Source: Fabrea salina (lineage: Eukaryota; Ciliophora; Heterotrichea; Heterotrichida; Fabreidae). From it: a DNA stretch of 64,000 nucleotides. The stretch covers positions 1 to 64,000 of the forward strand of contig JALIHJ010000024.1 in assembly GCA_022984795.1 (NCBI GenBank). The letters run 5' to 3'. The notes beneath the pieces are model-generated. The model searched no databases, was not told where the DNA came from, and saw only the letters and a program-made list of their open reading frames with translations. The position numbers were made by a program, and so were the translations under genes. Below, in pieces: positions 1-8,348 of this stretch. Position 1 is the first letter of the stretch, and every line of letters begins with the position of its first letter.

Positions 1-1428
1 CAACACCCTAACACCCTAACACCCTCTAACACCCTAACACCCTAACACCCTAACACCCTAACACCCTCCTAACACCCTAACACCCTAACACCCTAACACC
101 CTAACACCCTAACACCCTAACACCCTAACACCCTAACACCCTAACACCCTAACACCCTAACACCCTAACACCCTAACACCCTAACACCCTAACACCCTAA
201 CACCCTAACACCCTAACACCCTAACACCCTAACACCCTAACACCCTAACACCCTAACACCCTAACACCCTAACACCCTAACACCCTAACACCCTAACACC
301 CTAACACCCTAACACCCTAACACCCTAACACCCCTAACACCCTAACACCCTAACACCCTAACACCCTAACACCCTAACACCCTAACACCCTAACACCCTA
401 ACACCCTAACACCCTAACACCCTAACACCCTAACACCCTAACACCCTAACACCCTAACACCCTAACACCCTAACACCCTAACACCCTAACACCCTAACAC
501 CCTAACACCCTAACACCCTAACACCCTAACACCCTAACACCCTAACACCCTAACACCCTAACACCCTAACACCCTAACACCCTAACACCCTAACACCCTA
601 ACACCCTAACACCCTAACACCCTAACACCCTAACACCCTAACACCCTAACACCCTAACACCCTAACACCCTAACACCCTAACACCCTAACACCCTAACAC
701 CCTAACACCCTAACACCCTAACACCCTAACACCCTAACACCCTAACACCCTAACACCCTAACACCCTAACACCCTAACACCCTAACACCCTAACACCCTA
801 ACACCCTAACACCCTAACACCCTAACACCCTAACACCCTAACACCCTAACACCCTAACACCCTAACACCCTAACACCCTAACACCCTAACACCCTAACAC
901 CCTAACACCCTAACACCCTAACACCCTAACACCCTAACACCCTAACACCCTAACACCCTAACACCCTAACACCCTAACACCCCTAACACCCTAACACCCT
1001 AACACCCTAACACCCTAACACCCTAACACCCTAACACCCTAACACCCTAACACCCTAACACCCTAACACCCTAACACCCTAACACCCTAACACCCTAACA
1101 CCCTAACACCCTAACACCCTAACACCCTAACACCCTAACACCCTAACACCCTAACACCCTAACACCCTAACACCCTAACACCCTAACACCCTAACACCCT
1201 AACACCCTAACACCCTAACACCCTAACACCCTAACACCCTAACACCCTAACACCCTAACACCCTAACACCCTAACACCCTAACACCCTAACACCCTAACA
1301 CCCTAACACCCTAACACCCTAACACCCTAACACCCTAACACCCTAACACCCTAACACCCTAACACCCTAACACCCTAACACCCTAACACCCTAACACCCT
1401 AACACCCTAACACCCTAACACCCTAACA
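1..1428. repeat. Telomere, CCCTAACA octamer array
   Basis: This is a nearly perfect tandem array of the octamer CCCTAACA, about 178 copies, at the extreme left end. The C-rich strand reads 5' to 3' inward, as expected for a left chromosome end, so the G-strand repeat is TGTTAGGG. A few variant units occur: CCCTCTAACA near 23-32, a CCCTCCTAACA-like unit near 61-75, and units with an extra C near 331 and 980. The array stops abruptly at 1428 and non-telomeric sequence follows with no subtelomeric satellite. The octamer is the type known in heterotrich ciliates. A length of 1.4 kb is long for a ciliate macronuclear telomere, although assembly could have stretched or shortened it. Confidence 0.97.
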
Positions 1429-2480
1429 AACAAAAACTATACTAAACACTTTAGAGAGAGTACAGCAAAAATGGCAAGACACATACTACGAGCTAGCAAG
1501 GTCACAGCAATTGAAACCACATTAGAAGATCTGGGATGGTTGACAATCGAAGAGTCATCAACAAAAACAAACTCAACTTTAGGAAAAGACTAGAAAACGA
1601 AGAAAACACCCTACACAAAGGACTACTGGAAATATCAGACGCACTTGAACTGCCATGGTCACAGGAAACGAAAAAGCTTAAAGAAAAATACAACATTGAA
1701 GACACACCAGACCTAAACGAATACAAAAGAAATGTAAAATCAAAAATAAGGAAGTACAACTACCCAGAAGCACAAAAATAGACACCAACAAACAACAAAC
1801 ACAAAAAACACAAACCACTGTTCCTGGAAGAAGGGGAAGCTGCAGGAAAAAAAAACCCCCCGCAAAAAAACCCCCCCCCACTACTACTAAAAAACCCAAA
1901 GACTTTTATACAAAATAAAATAAAAATAAGGAAGTACGAATACCAAGCCAACAGAATCAAGTGCGCTCACAAAGTAACATGTGCAGACTTCCTTAACGTC
2001 ACCGAAGCAACAACAGAGCAAGAAGTACAGATGAAAACCTACATCAAACACAACAGCAACAGAAGGAACTCAATAGCAACAATACATGGATGGAGAGCGG
2101 GTTATAACGATACAGCGTATATTCAACTTCTAAGACACCAACAAAACAACAACACATGCCAAACATGCGGAGAAATAGAGACAGTAAGGCACATAACAAA
2201 CATATGCCCAGCCTACCAATATGAAAGGCAAATCCTAATCGAAGAACTAATAGCACACGAAGTTGACGAGAACATAGACCTATACGACATCGTCCTCTGC
2301 AGCAAAAAATTCGAAGAACATACTAAATGGCCAAACCAAAAAGCACAACAAATAGACGGAGCCATCAAAAACTTTGTTGACTGGGTTTACAGAAGAAGAA
2401 ACTGTAACAAACTTAAAAGGCCTGCAACAAAGTCAACGCTCCCTGTATTCTTAAAAAGGCCTAAGGGCTCGCTAACATAA
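1429..2480 (+). mobile_element. LINE-type non-LTR retrotransposon, 3' fragment (post-RT region and CCHC motif)
   Basis: From 1429 an open frame encodes a segment (RHILRASKV...LEDLGWL) resembling the region just after the reverse transcriptase domain of LINE ORF2. The similarity then continues in another frame (1536-1781), and after one in-frame TAG at 1779-1781 the same frame runs open to 2480. The last part (2031-2480, 149 codons) has the C-terminal zinc motif of LINEs, C-x2-C-x7-H-x4-C, at about residues 43-60 of that piece. The catalytic part of the reverse transcriptase is missing because the telomere begins first. At least one frameshift (between about 1471 and 1600) and one stop make it a non-functional remnant. 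It ends only 3 bp from the stop codon of the WD40 gene on the other strand. LINE assignment is by motif; the exact clade is not resolved. Confidence 0.72.
1742..1937 (+). repeat. Direct repeat pair flanking an A/C-rich tract inside the LINE
   Basis: The 16-bp string AAAAATAAGGAAGTAC occurs at 1742-1757 and again at 1922-1937, exactly 180 bp (60 codons) apart, so both copies read in the same frame. Between them lies a low-complexity stretch of A and C runs, notably 1841-1890 with several runs of six to nine identical bases. This looks like an internal duplication or slippage expansion within the element. The homopolymer runs are also places where sequencing error is likely. Confidence 0.6.
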
Positions 2481-2483
2481 CAA

Positions 2484-3518
2484 TTAAATTAAGTTAACTG
2501 ACCATACATTATCAGTATGGCCTTTTAATTCTTGAGTCTGTTGGCCTGTAGAGAGGTCCCAAACTCTCACTGAGTAGTCTCCATAGCCACCTCCAGACAC
2601 CAAGTACTTGTCATCACTTGATAGACTGACTGAAAGTACTCCTCCAGTGTGTTCTCTGAGTACTTGAGTAGTTTCTCCAGAAGTGAGACTCCACACTCTA
2701 ATGGTTTGGTCATCACTTCCTGAGACTACAAACTGATCATCACTTGAGATAGTCACTGAGTAAACCCAATCACTATGTCCTTTCAGCACTCTAATCAGGT
2801 CTCCAGAAGTAAGACTCCACGCTCTAACAGTACAGTCACCCCCGGAGACAATGTATTGATCAGTCTTCGAAATAGCCACTGAAAAGACATAACTACTATG
2901 GCCTTCAAGGACTCTAATCACTTCTCCGGTAATTAGACTCCACACCCTAAGTGTAGTGTCAAAACTAGCAGAGACAATGTATTGGTCCTTGCTAGAAATG
3001 GCCACTGACCTAACATAATCACTATGGCCTTTGAGTACCTGAGTGGTTTTTCCAGAAGCTAGACTCCACACCCTGAGTGTTTTGTCTGTACTTCCCGACA
3101 CAGCCCACTCGCCATCACTAGAAATAGCTACAGACCATACTGCACCACTATGCCCCTTGAGTACTTGGGTTACTTGTGCAGTAGCTAGACTCCACACTCG
3201 AATGGTGGAATCATCACTAGCAGACACTAGTATCCCTTTCTCCAGAGACACAGCAATTGAGTAGACACACTCAGTATGGCCTTCAAGAACTTTGGTCTGT
3301 CTGAACACAGGTCTCACTACTTCAGAATGGAAGGAGGCTTCATAGAATTGCTTGTTGACTCTTGCAATTCCGATAACCTCTTCGGGACTCAAGAACTTAA
3401 ACACCTCGAGAATAGGTCTTAGATTACCTACTCTTTCAAAGGTGAATAGTTTCTTTGGTTTACTCCAAAGTCTGACAGTCTTATCCTCACTTGCGCTCAC
3501 AATCAGTCTGGGTTCCAT
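2484..3518 (-). CDS. F-box-like/WD40 repeat protein
   Basis: 344 residues, probably a substrate adaptor or scaffold. Six full WD40 repeats run from about residue 75 to the end, each starting with VLKGHS-type GH motifs and ending in VWS or VWD. The protein ends in a half repeat (GHTDNVWSVNLI). The N-terminus has the complementary half (LIVSASEDKTVRLWS, about residues 5-19), so the two ends together would close a seven-blade propeller. Between the N-terminal half-blade and the first full repeat is a roughly 40-residue segment (FLSPEEVIGIARVNKQFYEAS) resembling an F-box. The repeats are very similar to one another, suggesting recent internal duplication. The ATG is at 3516-3518; a decayed copy of the 5' end lies about 600 bp upstream. 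WD40 is certain; F-box is likely. Confidence 0.85.
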   Translation of the reverse strand: MEPRLIVSASEDKTVRLWSKPKKLFTFERVGNLRPILEVFKFLSPEEVIGIARVNKQFYEASFHSEVVRPVFRQTKVLEGHTECVYSIAVSLEKGILVSASDDSTIRVWSLATAQVTQVLKGHSGAVWSVAISSDGEWAVSGSTDKTLRVWSLASGKTTQVLKGHSDYVRSVAISSKDQYIVSASFDTTLRVWSLITGEVIRVLEGHSSYVFSVAISKTDQYIVSGGDCTVRAWSLTSGDLIRVLKGHSDWVYSVTISSDDQFVVSGSDDQTIRVWSLTSGETTQVLREHTGGVLSVSLSSDDKYLVSGGGYGDYSVRVWDLSTGQQTQELKGHTDNVWSVNLI

Positions 3519-4453
3519 TTATCAGGCAGTATCAGAAAAGGCCTAAGGACACTTTAAAGGAAATAGAATTAGTTCTCACAAAATTTAAACTTTAAATAAT
3601 TGATTGGAGTCCAGCTACTCTTGCTTCAGTTACTTAGAGAATGTCTAGCTATTGTTTTATGAGTTTATTAGAATATTGCTGCGGTGTATTGAAGCAACTG
3701 TGTAGAGTGTTTATCATTGGACATAAAAATTAAAAATCAAGCTTAGAACTTAAGCCTAGTTTGAATTCTTTAGGAACTCAAAGCCCCATTTTATTTAAAG
3801 TAATTCTTAGTTTATTTGATGCAGAATTCCTGGACTTCATGAACACTTGGTTAATTAGTGGCTTGTTGTGTTTTTAGCTATTTGATTTATCCAGTTGATG
3901 ACTTCTTCTAAGTAGTTGAAAATGGACTTACCAGGACCAGAAGGATGCTCTCAAGAATAACAAAGTTTGTTTATTCTTTAGTGAATTCTTCTAAAGCTTG
4001 ATTGTTAATTTAGTTGTCACTTTCAAATCAAGACACAATTTTGCCACAGGTCTCTGCTAAAAGGCGAATAGTTTCTTAGAGGTCCCGACTTCTGTTTGTC
4101 TTATTTGTACTCGCACTTACGATTTCCCTGGCTCCATTTATAAATCAGTACAGAAAATGTTTCTATGATCATTTCAAGGAACTAACTTTGGTTAACTAGG
4201 ATGCGTAATTTACAAAAGACATACCAAAAAAGACCAAATAAGCACTAGCATTTGCCTACTCAGCAAAAGGAGCTTGAACTTCTAACAGAAAGTTAGCACA
4301 GAAAATCGATTGCCACGAAGTACTAAATAGTGATTGAGTGATTAATTAGGGTGTAATACTTTAGATGGTCTAGAAATTGAGCGGATGCTGATTAATTGCT
4401 TAACAAATTAAGATGGGAAGAAATGTTAACTAATTGAGATGCTAGTTATTTAC
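3519..4453. other. Gene-free interval
   Basis: This is the longest non-coding stretch outside the telomere. It is AT-rich, has no sizeable open frame on either strand and no RNA gene I can recognise. The only recognisable content is the decayed copy of the WD40 gene's 5' end at about 4050-4185. It presumably also contains the promoter of the WD40 gene and the 3' flank of the CCT-motif gene. Nothing else is identifiable. Confidence 0.6.
4050..4185 (-). pseudogene. Decayed copy of the WD40 gene 5' end
   Basis: This stretch aligns with 3430-3572, which covers the first codons and upstream flank of the WD40 gene. Matching blocks in the same order include AAAGG(T/C)GAATAGTTTCTT, GTCTTAT, CACTTRCG, GG(T/C)TCCATTTAT around the start codon, CAGAAAA and TTCAAGGAA or the equivalent. 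Substitutions and small indels are numerous and the coding frame is lost. It is most simply the 5' end of an old tandem duplicate on the minus strand. The alignment was made by eye, so its outer limits are uncertain. Confidence 0.55.
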
Positions 4454-4819
4454 TTAGTTTTGTGTGTCTTTGAGGGCTTCGGCCTGTGATTTGGAAACGA
4501 AGCGGCCTTTCACTCTGACTCTTTTATCAGCTACAGTTTTTCTGCACTCATAGCTGATCTTTTTTCTGAAGTTCCTTCGCTGTCTTTTCTGGAGATAGCG
4601 ATTGATTTTTTGTCTTCTTTCTTCTCTAGAGATAGGTCCGATTGGTTTGGGCTCGAGTTGTTTCTCCTGGATGAAGTTGCTCATGACAGAGAAATCTAGA
4701 AAAGCCATGAGTCCGGGGTCAAAGGACTGCAAAGGCTGGAGCAAAGTGGCGATTTCTGTTTGTAGGTGTGTGGGTTTAGTTTGTGTGAAAAATTCGTGGA
4801 AAGGAAACTGGGTGAACAT
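4454..4819 (-). CDS. CCT-motif protein (CONSTANS/TOC1-type motif)
   Basis: 121 residues. Residues 65-110 form a CCT motif: REERRQKINRYLQKRQ, then FRKKISYECRKT and KRVRVKGRFV, matching the plant CCT pattern in which an R-rich helix is followed by KKIRY..RK and R.RIKGRF. In plants this motif binds CCAAT-box (NF-Y) subunits and DNA and directs nuclear entry; ciliates and other protists also carry small CCT proteins. The N-terminal 60 residues are aromatic and Pro-rich, without a known domain. The start ATG is 74 bp from the divergently transcribed LZTFL1 gene. A nuclear regulator is likely; targets are unknown. Confidence 0.8.
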   Translation of the reverse strand: MFTQFPFHEFFTQTKPTHLQTEIATLLQPLQSFDPGLMAFLDFSVMSNFIQEKQLEPKPIGPISREERRQKINRYLQKRQRRNFRKKISYECRKTVADKRVRVKGRFVSKSQAEALKDTQN

Positions 4820-4893
4820 TTTTTATTTATTTGCATCCATCAATGGTGCAAATTCGAATCGATGATTCCTTTGATTTTAGTTTCTAACTAATA

Positions 4894-5733
4894 ATGGAAG
4901 AGATTTTAAGTGCAGAGCATCAACAAGAAATAAAGAAGTACCTGGACTTCTTCTACACCAAAAGGAGACAAGGAGTAGGTGAACTAGAAACTGTGTCGAA
5001 GCAATTCAAGTCTAGAGTAGCTGAAGAAATGTTCAGCAAGTCAGAAGTAGAGGACTTGTTGAATGCTTTGATGGAAGAACTTTCAAACACCTTTGAAGGT
5101 GAGTTCCAAAACATCGTGCATATGTCTGGTGTTTACGTGAAAACTTTGATGGTTCAAGCCCAAAACTCAGGGGTCACTTTGAGTTCAGAAATATCTTCTC
5201 TTGAAAACCACAGAGCAATAGAAGAAATCAAAAAGATCGAAAGAGGAGAAAAGCAGTTTGAACTGAACAAGAAAACCACCCAAGGCGCTAGACTGCCTAC
5301 TTTGCAAGCTGGATTCAACAACGACCCCAACTTAGTGAGAAACTTGAATGAACTCAAAGAAGAAAACCAAAAGTTCAAAGAAAGAATAAACCAACTGCAG
5401 TCCCAAGTTTCAGAACTGATTGACGAAAGAAACCACTTGAAGCAACAAAACACCCAATTGAGTGAACAAGCACAAAAAGTAGGGGAAAGAGTGAGGGAGT
5501 ACAACGAAGAAACCCAAGTGTACAATGAGAAGTCCAAAGAGATTTCTCAGGCACTTGAAGAAACGCGTTTGGAACTCAGAAGCAAAGAAGAACTGGTGCA
5601 ACAACTAAGAGAAGAGCAAGAGAAGAGACTATCAGAGTCCAAGCAGTTCCAGAACCTAAAGAAACTAATGAACACCAAGAACGAACAACTGAAAGAACTT
5701 AGAGAGCAATTGAATAAACTACAAAGTAAATAA
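4894..5733 (+). CDS. LZTFL1: LZTFL1 / BBS17-like BBSome regulator
   Basis: 279 residues, the same size class as animal LZTFL1 (about 300). The N-terminal half is helical (HQQEIKKYLDFFYTKRR, then FSKSEVEDLLNALMEEL). From about residue 150 it is a continuous coiled coil ending in a segment (FQNLKKLMNTKNEQLKELRE) that closely resembles the C-terminus of animal LZTFL1. In animals this protein binds the BBSome and controls its exit from cilia; in a heavily ciliated cell a role in ciliary membrane traffic is expected. Its TAA is only 2 nt from the ATG of the Rab gene on the same strand, the tightest tandem junction in the window. Confidence 0.85.
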   Translation: MEEILSAEHQQEIKKYLDFFYTKRRQGVGELETVSKQFKSRVAEEMFSKSEVEDLLNALMEELSNTFEGEFQNIVHMSGVYVKTLMVQAQNSGVTLSSEISSLENHRAIEEIKKIERGEKQFELNKKTTQGARLPTLQAGFNNDPNLVRNLNELKEENQKFKERINQLQSQVSELIDERNHLKQQNTQLSEQAQKVGERVREYNEETQVYNEKSKEISQALEETRLELRSKEELVQQLREEQEKRLSESKQFQNLKKLMNTKNEQLKELREQLNKLQSK

Positions 5734-5735
5734 AG

Positions 5736-6356
5736 ATGAGTTTTTACAAAGTGCTTGTGATAGGAGACGTAGGGGTAGGGAAAACTTCCATGGTTAACAG
5801 GATAGTATACAACACCTTCACGGAGAAGTACAAAGCAACGATAGGCTGCGAGTTTGGATTGAAGATAATGGAAATAAACGGAGAGCCCGTAAGGATCCAG
5901 CTTTGGGACTTGGCAGGACAGGACAGACTAGGAGGCATCTCCCGCCTCTACTGCAGAGACGCAAACGGAGCCCTAGTGGTGTCTGATGTTTCTCGCCAAG
6001 AAACCCTTCAAAAGGCTCCTTTGTGGAAGGGCAATGTTGACGAAAACGTAAGACTAGCTGACCAGTCCCCCATTCCTATGGTGCTGTGTGCAAACAAGTA
6101 CGACATGCAAAGTCCAGACAAAGTGATGACCCAGCAAGAGCTTGACGAGTTCTCAGAACAAAACAACTTTGTGGGTGCTTACTTCACCAGTGCTAAGAAC
6201 GGAATGAATGCAGAAGAAGCCTTAACTCGGTTGGTCACTGAAGTAATCAAAAAGTGCCCGAACAAAAAAGACTCAGTCGAAGAAAACATCACTAATAACG
6301 CTGCCCAACGCCTAGATAGAAATAAGTCTAAAGCTAAGAAAAAGAACTGCTGCTAA
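5736..6356 (+). CDS. Rab32/38-like small GTPase
   Basis: 206 residues with all G motifs: P-loop GDVGVGKTS (10-18), switch II WDLAGQD (57-63), NKYD (120-123) and TSAK (151-154). It ends in KKKNCC, a double-cysteine geranylgeranylation signal after a basic tail. The LAGQD form of switch II, the WKGNVDENV region and SPIPMVLCANKYD resemble Rab32/Rab38/Rab29 rather than most Rabs, which have WDTAGQE. In other eukaryotes these act on lysosome-related organelles and retromer traffic. Heterotrichs have pigment granules and extrusomes, so a granule role is conceivable but is inference. The catalytic Gln is kept, so it should hydrolyse GTP. Confidence 0.9.
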   Translation: MSFYKVLVIGDVGVGKTSMVNRIVYNTFTEKYKATIGCEFGLKIMEINGEPVRIQLWDLAGQDRLGGISRLYCRDANGALVVSDVSRQETLQKAPLWKGNVDENVRLADQSPIPMVLCANKYDMQSPDKVMTQQELDEFSEQNNFVGAYFTSAKNGMNAEEALTRLVTEVIKKCPNKKDSVEENITNNAAQRLDRNKSKAKKKNCC

Positions 6357-6373
6357 CTTAATTGGTTGTAAAA

Positions 6374-7468
6374 ATGGGAAATGGAAGTTTGAAAGGAGGA
6401 ATGCACGTTCAATTAGAGAGTCCCACTTACAAGGAAGGAGAGGAAGTTTCAGGAGTAGTTTACATGAGACTGGATGAGTACTCCCCTTCAGGAACAATCT
6501 ACATCAAGTTCAAGGGCTCCGAAAAAACACGTTGGCAGGAAACCCGTACAACGACAGTTTCTGATGGCAAAACGACTAGGACTCAAACCTATCAAGTGCA
6601 CTACTCTGGAAGCAAGAAAATTGTAAAGTTTAAGTTCCCTGCTTATACTTTCAATGGTGAGATCCAAACGGGGGGTTTTACTTTGCCGTTTTCCTTTGTG
6701 TTGCCTGGAAATTTGCCAGGGAGTTTCTACTACGACAAAGGGTCTACGCACGCTAAGATCCATTATAAAATCAAGGCAACCTTTGAAAACATTGAAAAAA
6801 AGAAAATCAAGAACCACGCAGAAATAAGAATAATTCAAGAACCTAAGTTTACGGATGACATGGGAAGTCGTCTCCAAACTACAGCTAAGTTGCGTACGTG
6901 CTGTTGCATAAACAAGGGCTCTATAAACTTAAAGGCAGACTTTGCTAAGGGATCATATACTCCCGACGAAACAGCATTTGCTAGAGTCCAGGCTGATAAC
7001 TCTAATTCAAAACTAAGTGTTTCCCGCTTTGAGATGAACCTAGTCCAAACGTTAAGGCTGAGGAGTGACTGCGGACATTCGAAAGTAATTAGGGATAACG
7101 TATTGAATGCAAGGACCAACGACGGAATTCCTTCTGGAGGAGCCATGCTTGCTGAAGAGTCTAAAGAACTCCAGCTTTACTTGCCAATGGCAAAACCTCA
7201 AATAGACTTTAGGTACACTACTATGGGAAGATTTATAGAGTGCGTTTACTTCTTGGAAGTCAAAGCTGAGATGGAGGGGATTTGCATGTGTTGTGGAGAC
7301 ACTCCCAGCATAGAGAGTCCACTAAGCATCCATGCAACTAAACCACCGCCTCCTCCTTTGCCCCAGGCTCCAGAAGACTGGAATCCCCAAGAAATTCCTG
7401 CTGTTGCTATTAAGTACGATCCAAGTTACGACTATGCACCTTCAGCACCGGAGTACGAGGGGGCTTAA
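6374..7468 (+). CDS. Arrestin-domain protein, paralogue A
   Basis: 364 residues. The N-terminus reads MGNGSLKGGMHVQL and is followed by an arrestin N-domain (YKEGEEVSGVVYMRL, with LPFSFVLPGNLPGSF near 115) and a C-domain containing SYTPDETAFARVQADNS. The tail is Pro-rich (PPPPPLPQAPEDWNP) and Tyr-rich. Alpha-arrestins are cargo adaptors that link membrane proteins to ubiquitin ligases and endocytosis. Gly2 is shared with the three other paralogues in this window and could be N-myristoylated, although the motif is not ideal. The start is the ATG at 6374, where the paralogues align; an upstream in-frame TTG at 6362 is not a credible start. It lies 17 nt after the Rab gene and 4 nt before the next gene. 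Confidence 0.88.
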   Translation: MGNGSLKGGMHVQLESPTYKEGEEVSGVVYMRLDEYSPSGTIYIKFKGSEKTRWQETRTTTVSDGKTTRTQTYQVHYSGSKKIVKFKFPAYTFNGEIQTGGFTLPFSFVLPGNLPGSFYYDKGSTHAKIHYKIKATFENIEKKKIKNHAEIRIIQEPKFTDDMGSRLQTTAKLRTCCCINKGSINLKADFAKGSYTPDETAFARVQADNSNSKLSVSRFEMNLVQTLRLRSDCGHSKVIRDNVLNARTNDGIPSGGAMLAEESKELQLYLPMAKPQIDFRYTTMGRFIECVYFLEVKAEMEGICMCCGDTPSIESPLSIHATKPPPPPLPQAPEDWNPQEIPAVAIKYDPSYDYAPSAPEYEGA

Positions 7469-7472
7469 TTAA

Positions 7473-8342
7473 ATGGACCTTTTTAGTTTGCTGACTTGCA
7501 TAGAGTGCCAGACTGTTTTTGACTCAGAAGACCACTTACCACTTTCTTTGATGTGTGGACACACAGTTTGCAAAGTTTGCATTCAGAAGTTGCCATTTGT
7601 TTGCCGTGTGGACGGAATATCTGAAACGCGGGAACTGGTGGAGATTCCTACTTCAGCAATAGTGATGCAAATTCTGCAGTCTTCGACTCCTGGGTCGTGT
7701 TTGTGTTCAGTGCACCATAGGGTTTTTGAGTTTTTTTGCAAAGACTGCAAAGAAGTTATGTGTGCTAGGTGTATAATGAGTCACTACAAGCACGAGTACT
7801 TGGAAATTGAAAACAGTGCCCAGGAAGTACAGGAGCTGAAAGATAAGTTTTCAGTTTACTACACCAACACAGTTTCTAACTTTCACACAGTGGAGTGCGA
7901 GTGTGAACAAGTGAAGCAAGCTTTGGACAAAATGAAGAACAAAATAGAAGCAGGCAAGCAGGGACTCAGGTCAGAACTCAGGAAGAAAATTAGGGACTTA
8001 GAAAGGTCTTACAAAAGAAAAGAAAACGAAATGAAGTACAAAGCCAACCCAGTACTTAGGTACATTGAAGAAAAAGCTGAAGAAGGCCAGAAAAGAATGA
8101 AGTTGGTTACAGAACAAAAAGAAGAAGCTGAAAGGAAAAAAGAAAAACTAGACAAGTTCACTACAAACTTGCCAGTGCTTCTGCGCATTAAAGAGTTCGA
8201 GTTGCAGCCTTTGAAACTCGAAAAAAGTGACTTTGACTGGAGCAAACTAGACATTGACCTCAAAGTTCCTGTTAAAGTTAAACTGGAGGAGTCAGAGTTG
8301 AGTTGGGAAGAAGAAAGGTACAGGTACTTAAATCGTAATTAA
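7473..8342 (+). CDS. RING/B-box coiled-coil (TRIM-like) protein
   Basis: 289 residues with the tripartite order of TRIM proteins. An N-terminal RING-like finger uses C9, C12, C28, H30, C33, C36, C44 and perhaps D47 as last ligand. A B-box follows at about 78-107 (C78, H81, C89, C92, C97, C100, H104, H107). A long charged coiled coil covers about 115-225 and a short C-terminal region ends the protein. It is probably a ubiquitin E3 ligase, with the caveat that the RING is short and lacks one usual Cys. A related protein with the same ligand layout lies at 59309-60409. No C-terminal SPRY or other recognition domain is visible. Confidence 0.8.
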   Translation: MDLFSLLTCIECQTVFDSEDHLPLSLMCGHTVCKVCIQKLPFVCRVDGISETRELVEIPTSAIVMQILQSSTPGSCLCSVHHRVFEFFCKDCKEVMCARCIMSHYKHEYLEIENSAQEVQELKDKFSVYYTNTVSNFHTVECECEQVKQALDKMKNKIEAGKQGLRSELRKKIRDLERSYKRKENEMKYKANPVLRYIEEKAEEGQKRMKLVTEQKEEAERKKEKLDKFTTNLPVLLRIKEFELQPLKLEKSDFDWSKLDIDLKVPVKVKLEESELSWEEERYRYLNRN

Positions 8343-8348
8343 TTTTAA

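Noticed and set aside
1-1428. Regular short repeats as a possible CRISPR array or satellite
   Set aside because: The unit is an 8-bp telomeric octamer with no spacers, located at the sequence end with the correct strand polarity.
5734-5735. LZTFL1 and the Rab gene as one fused gene
   Set aside because: A clean TAA and a new ATG 2 nt later separate two complete proteins in different frames; no 15-nt intron spans the junction.
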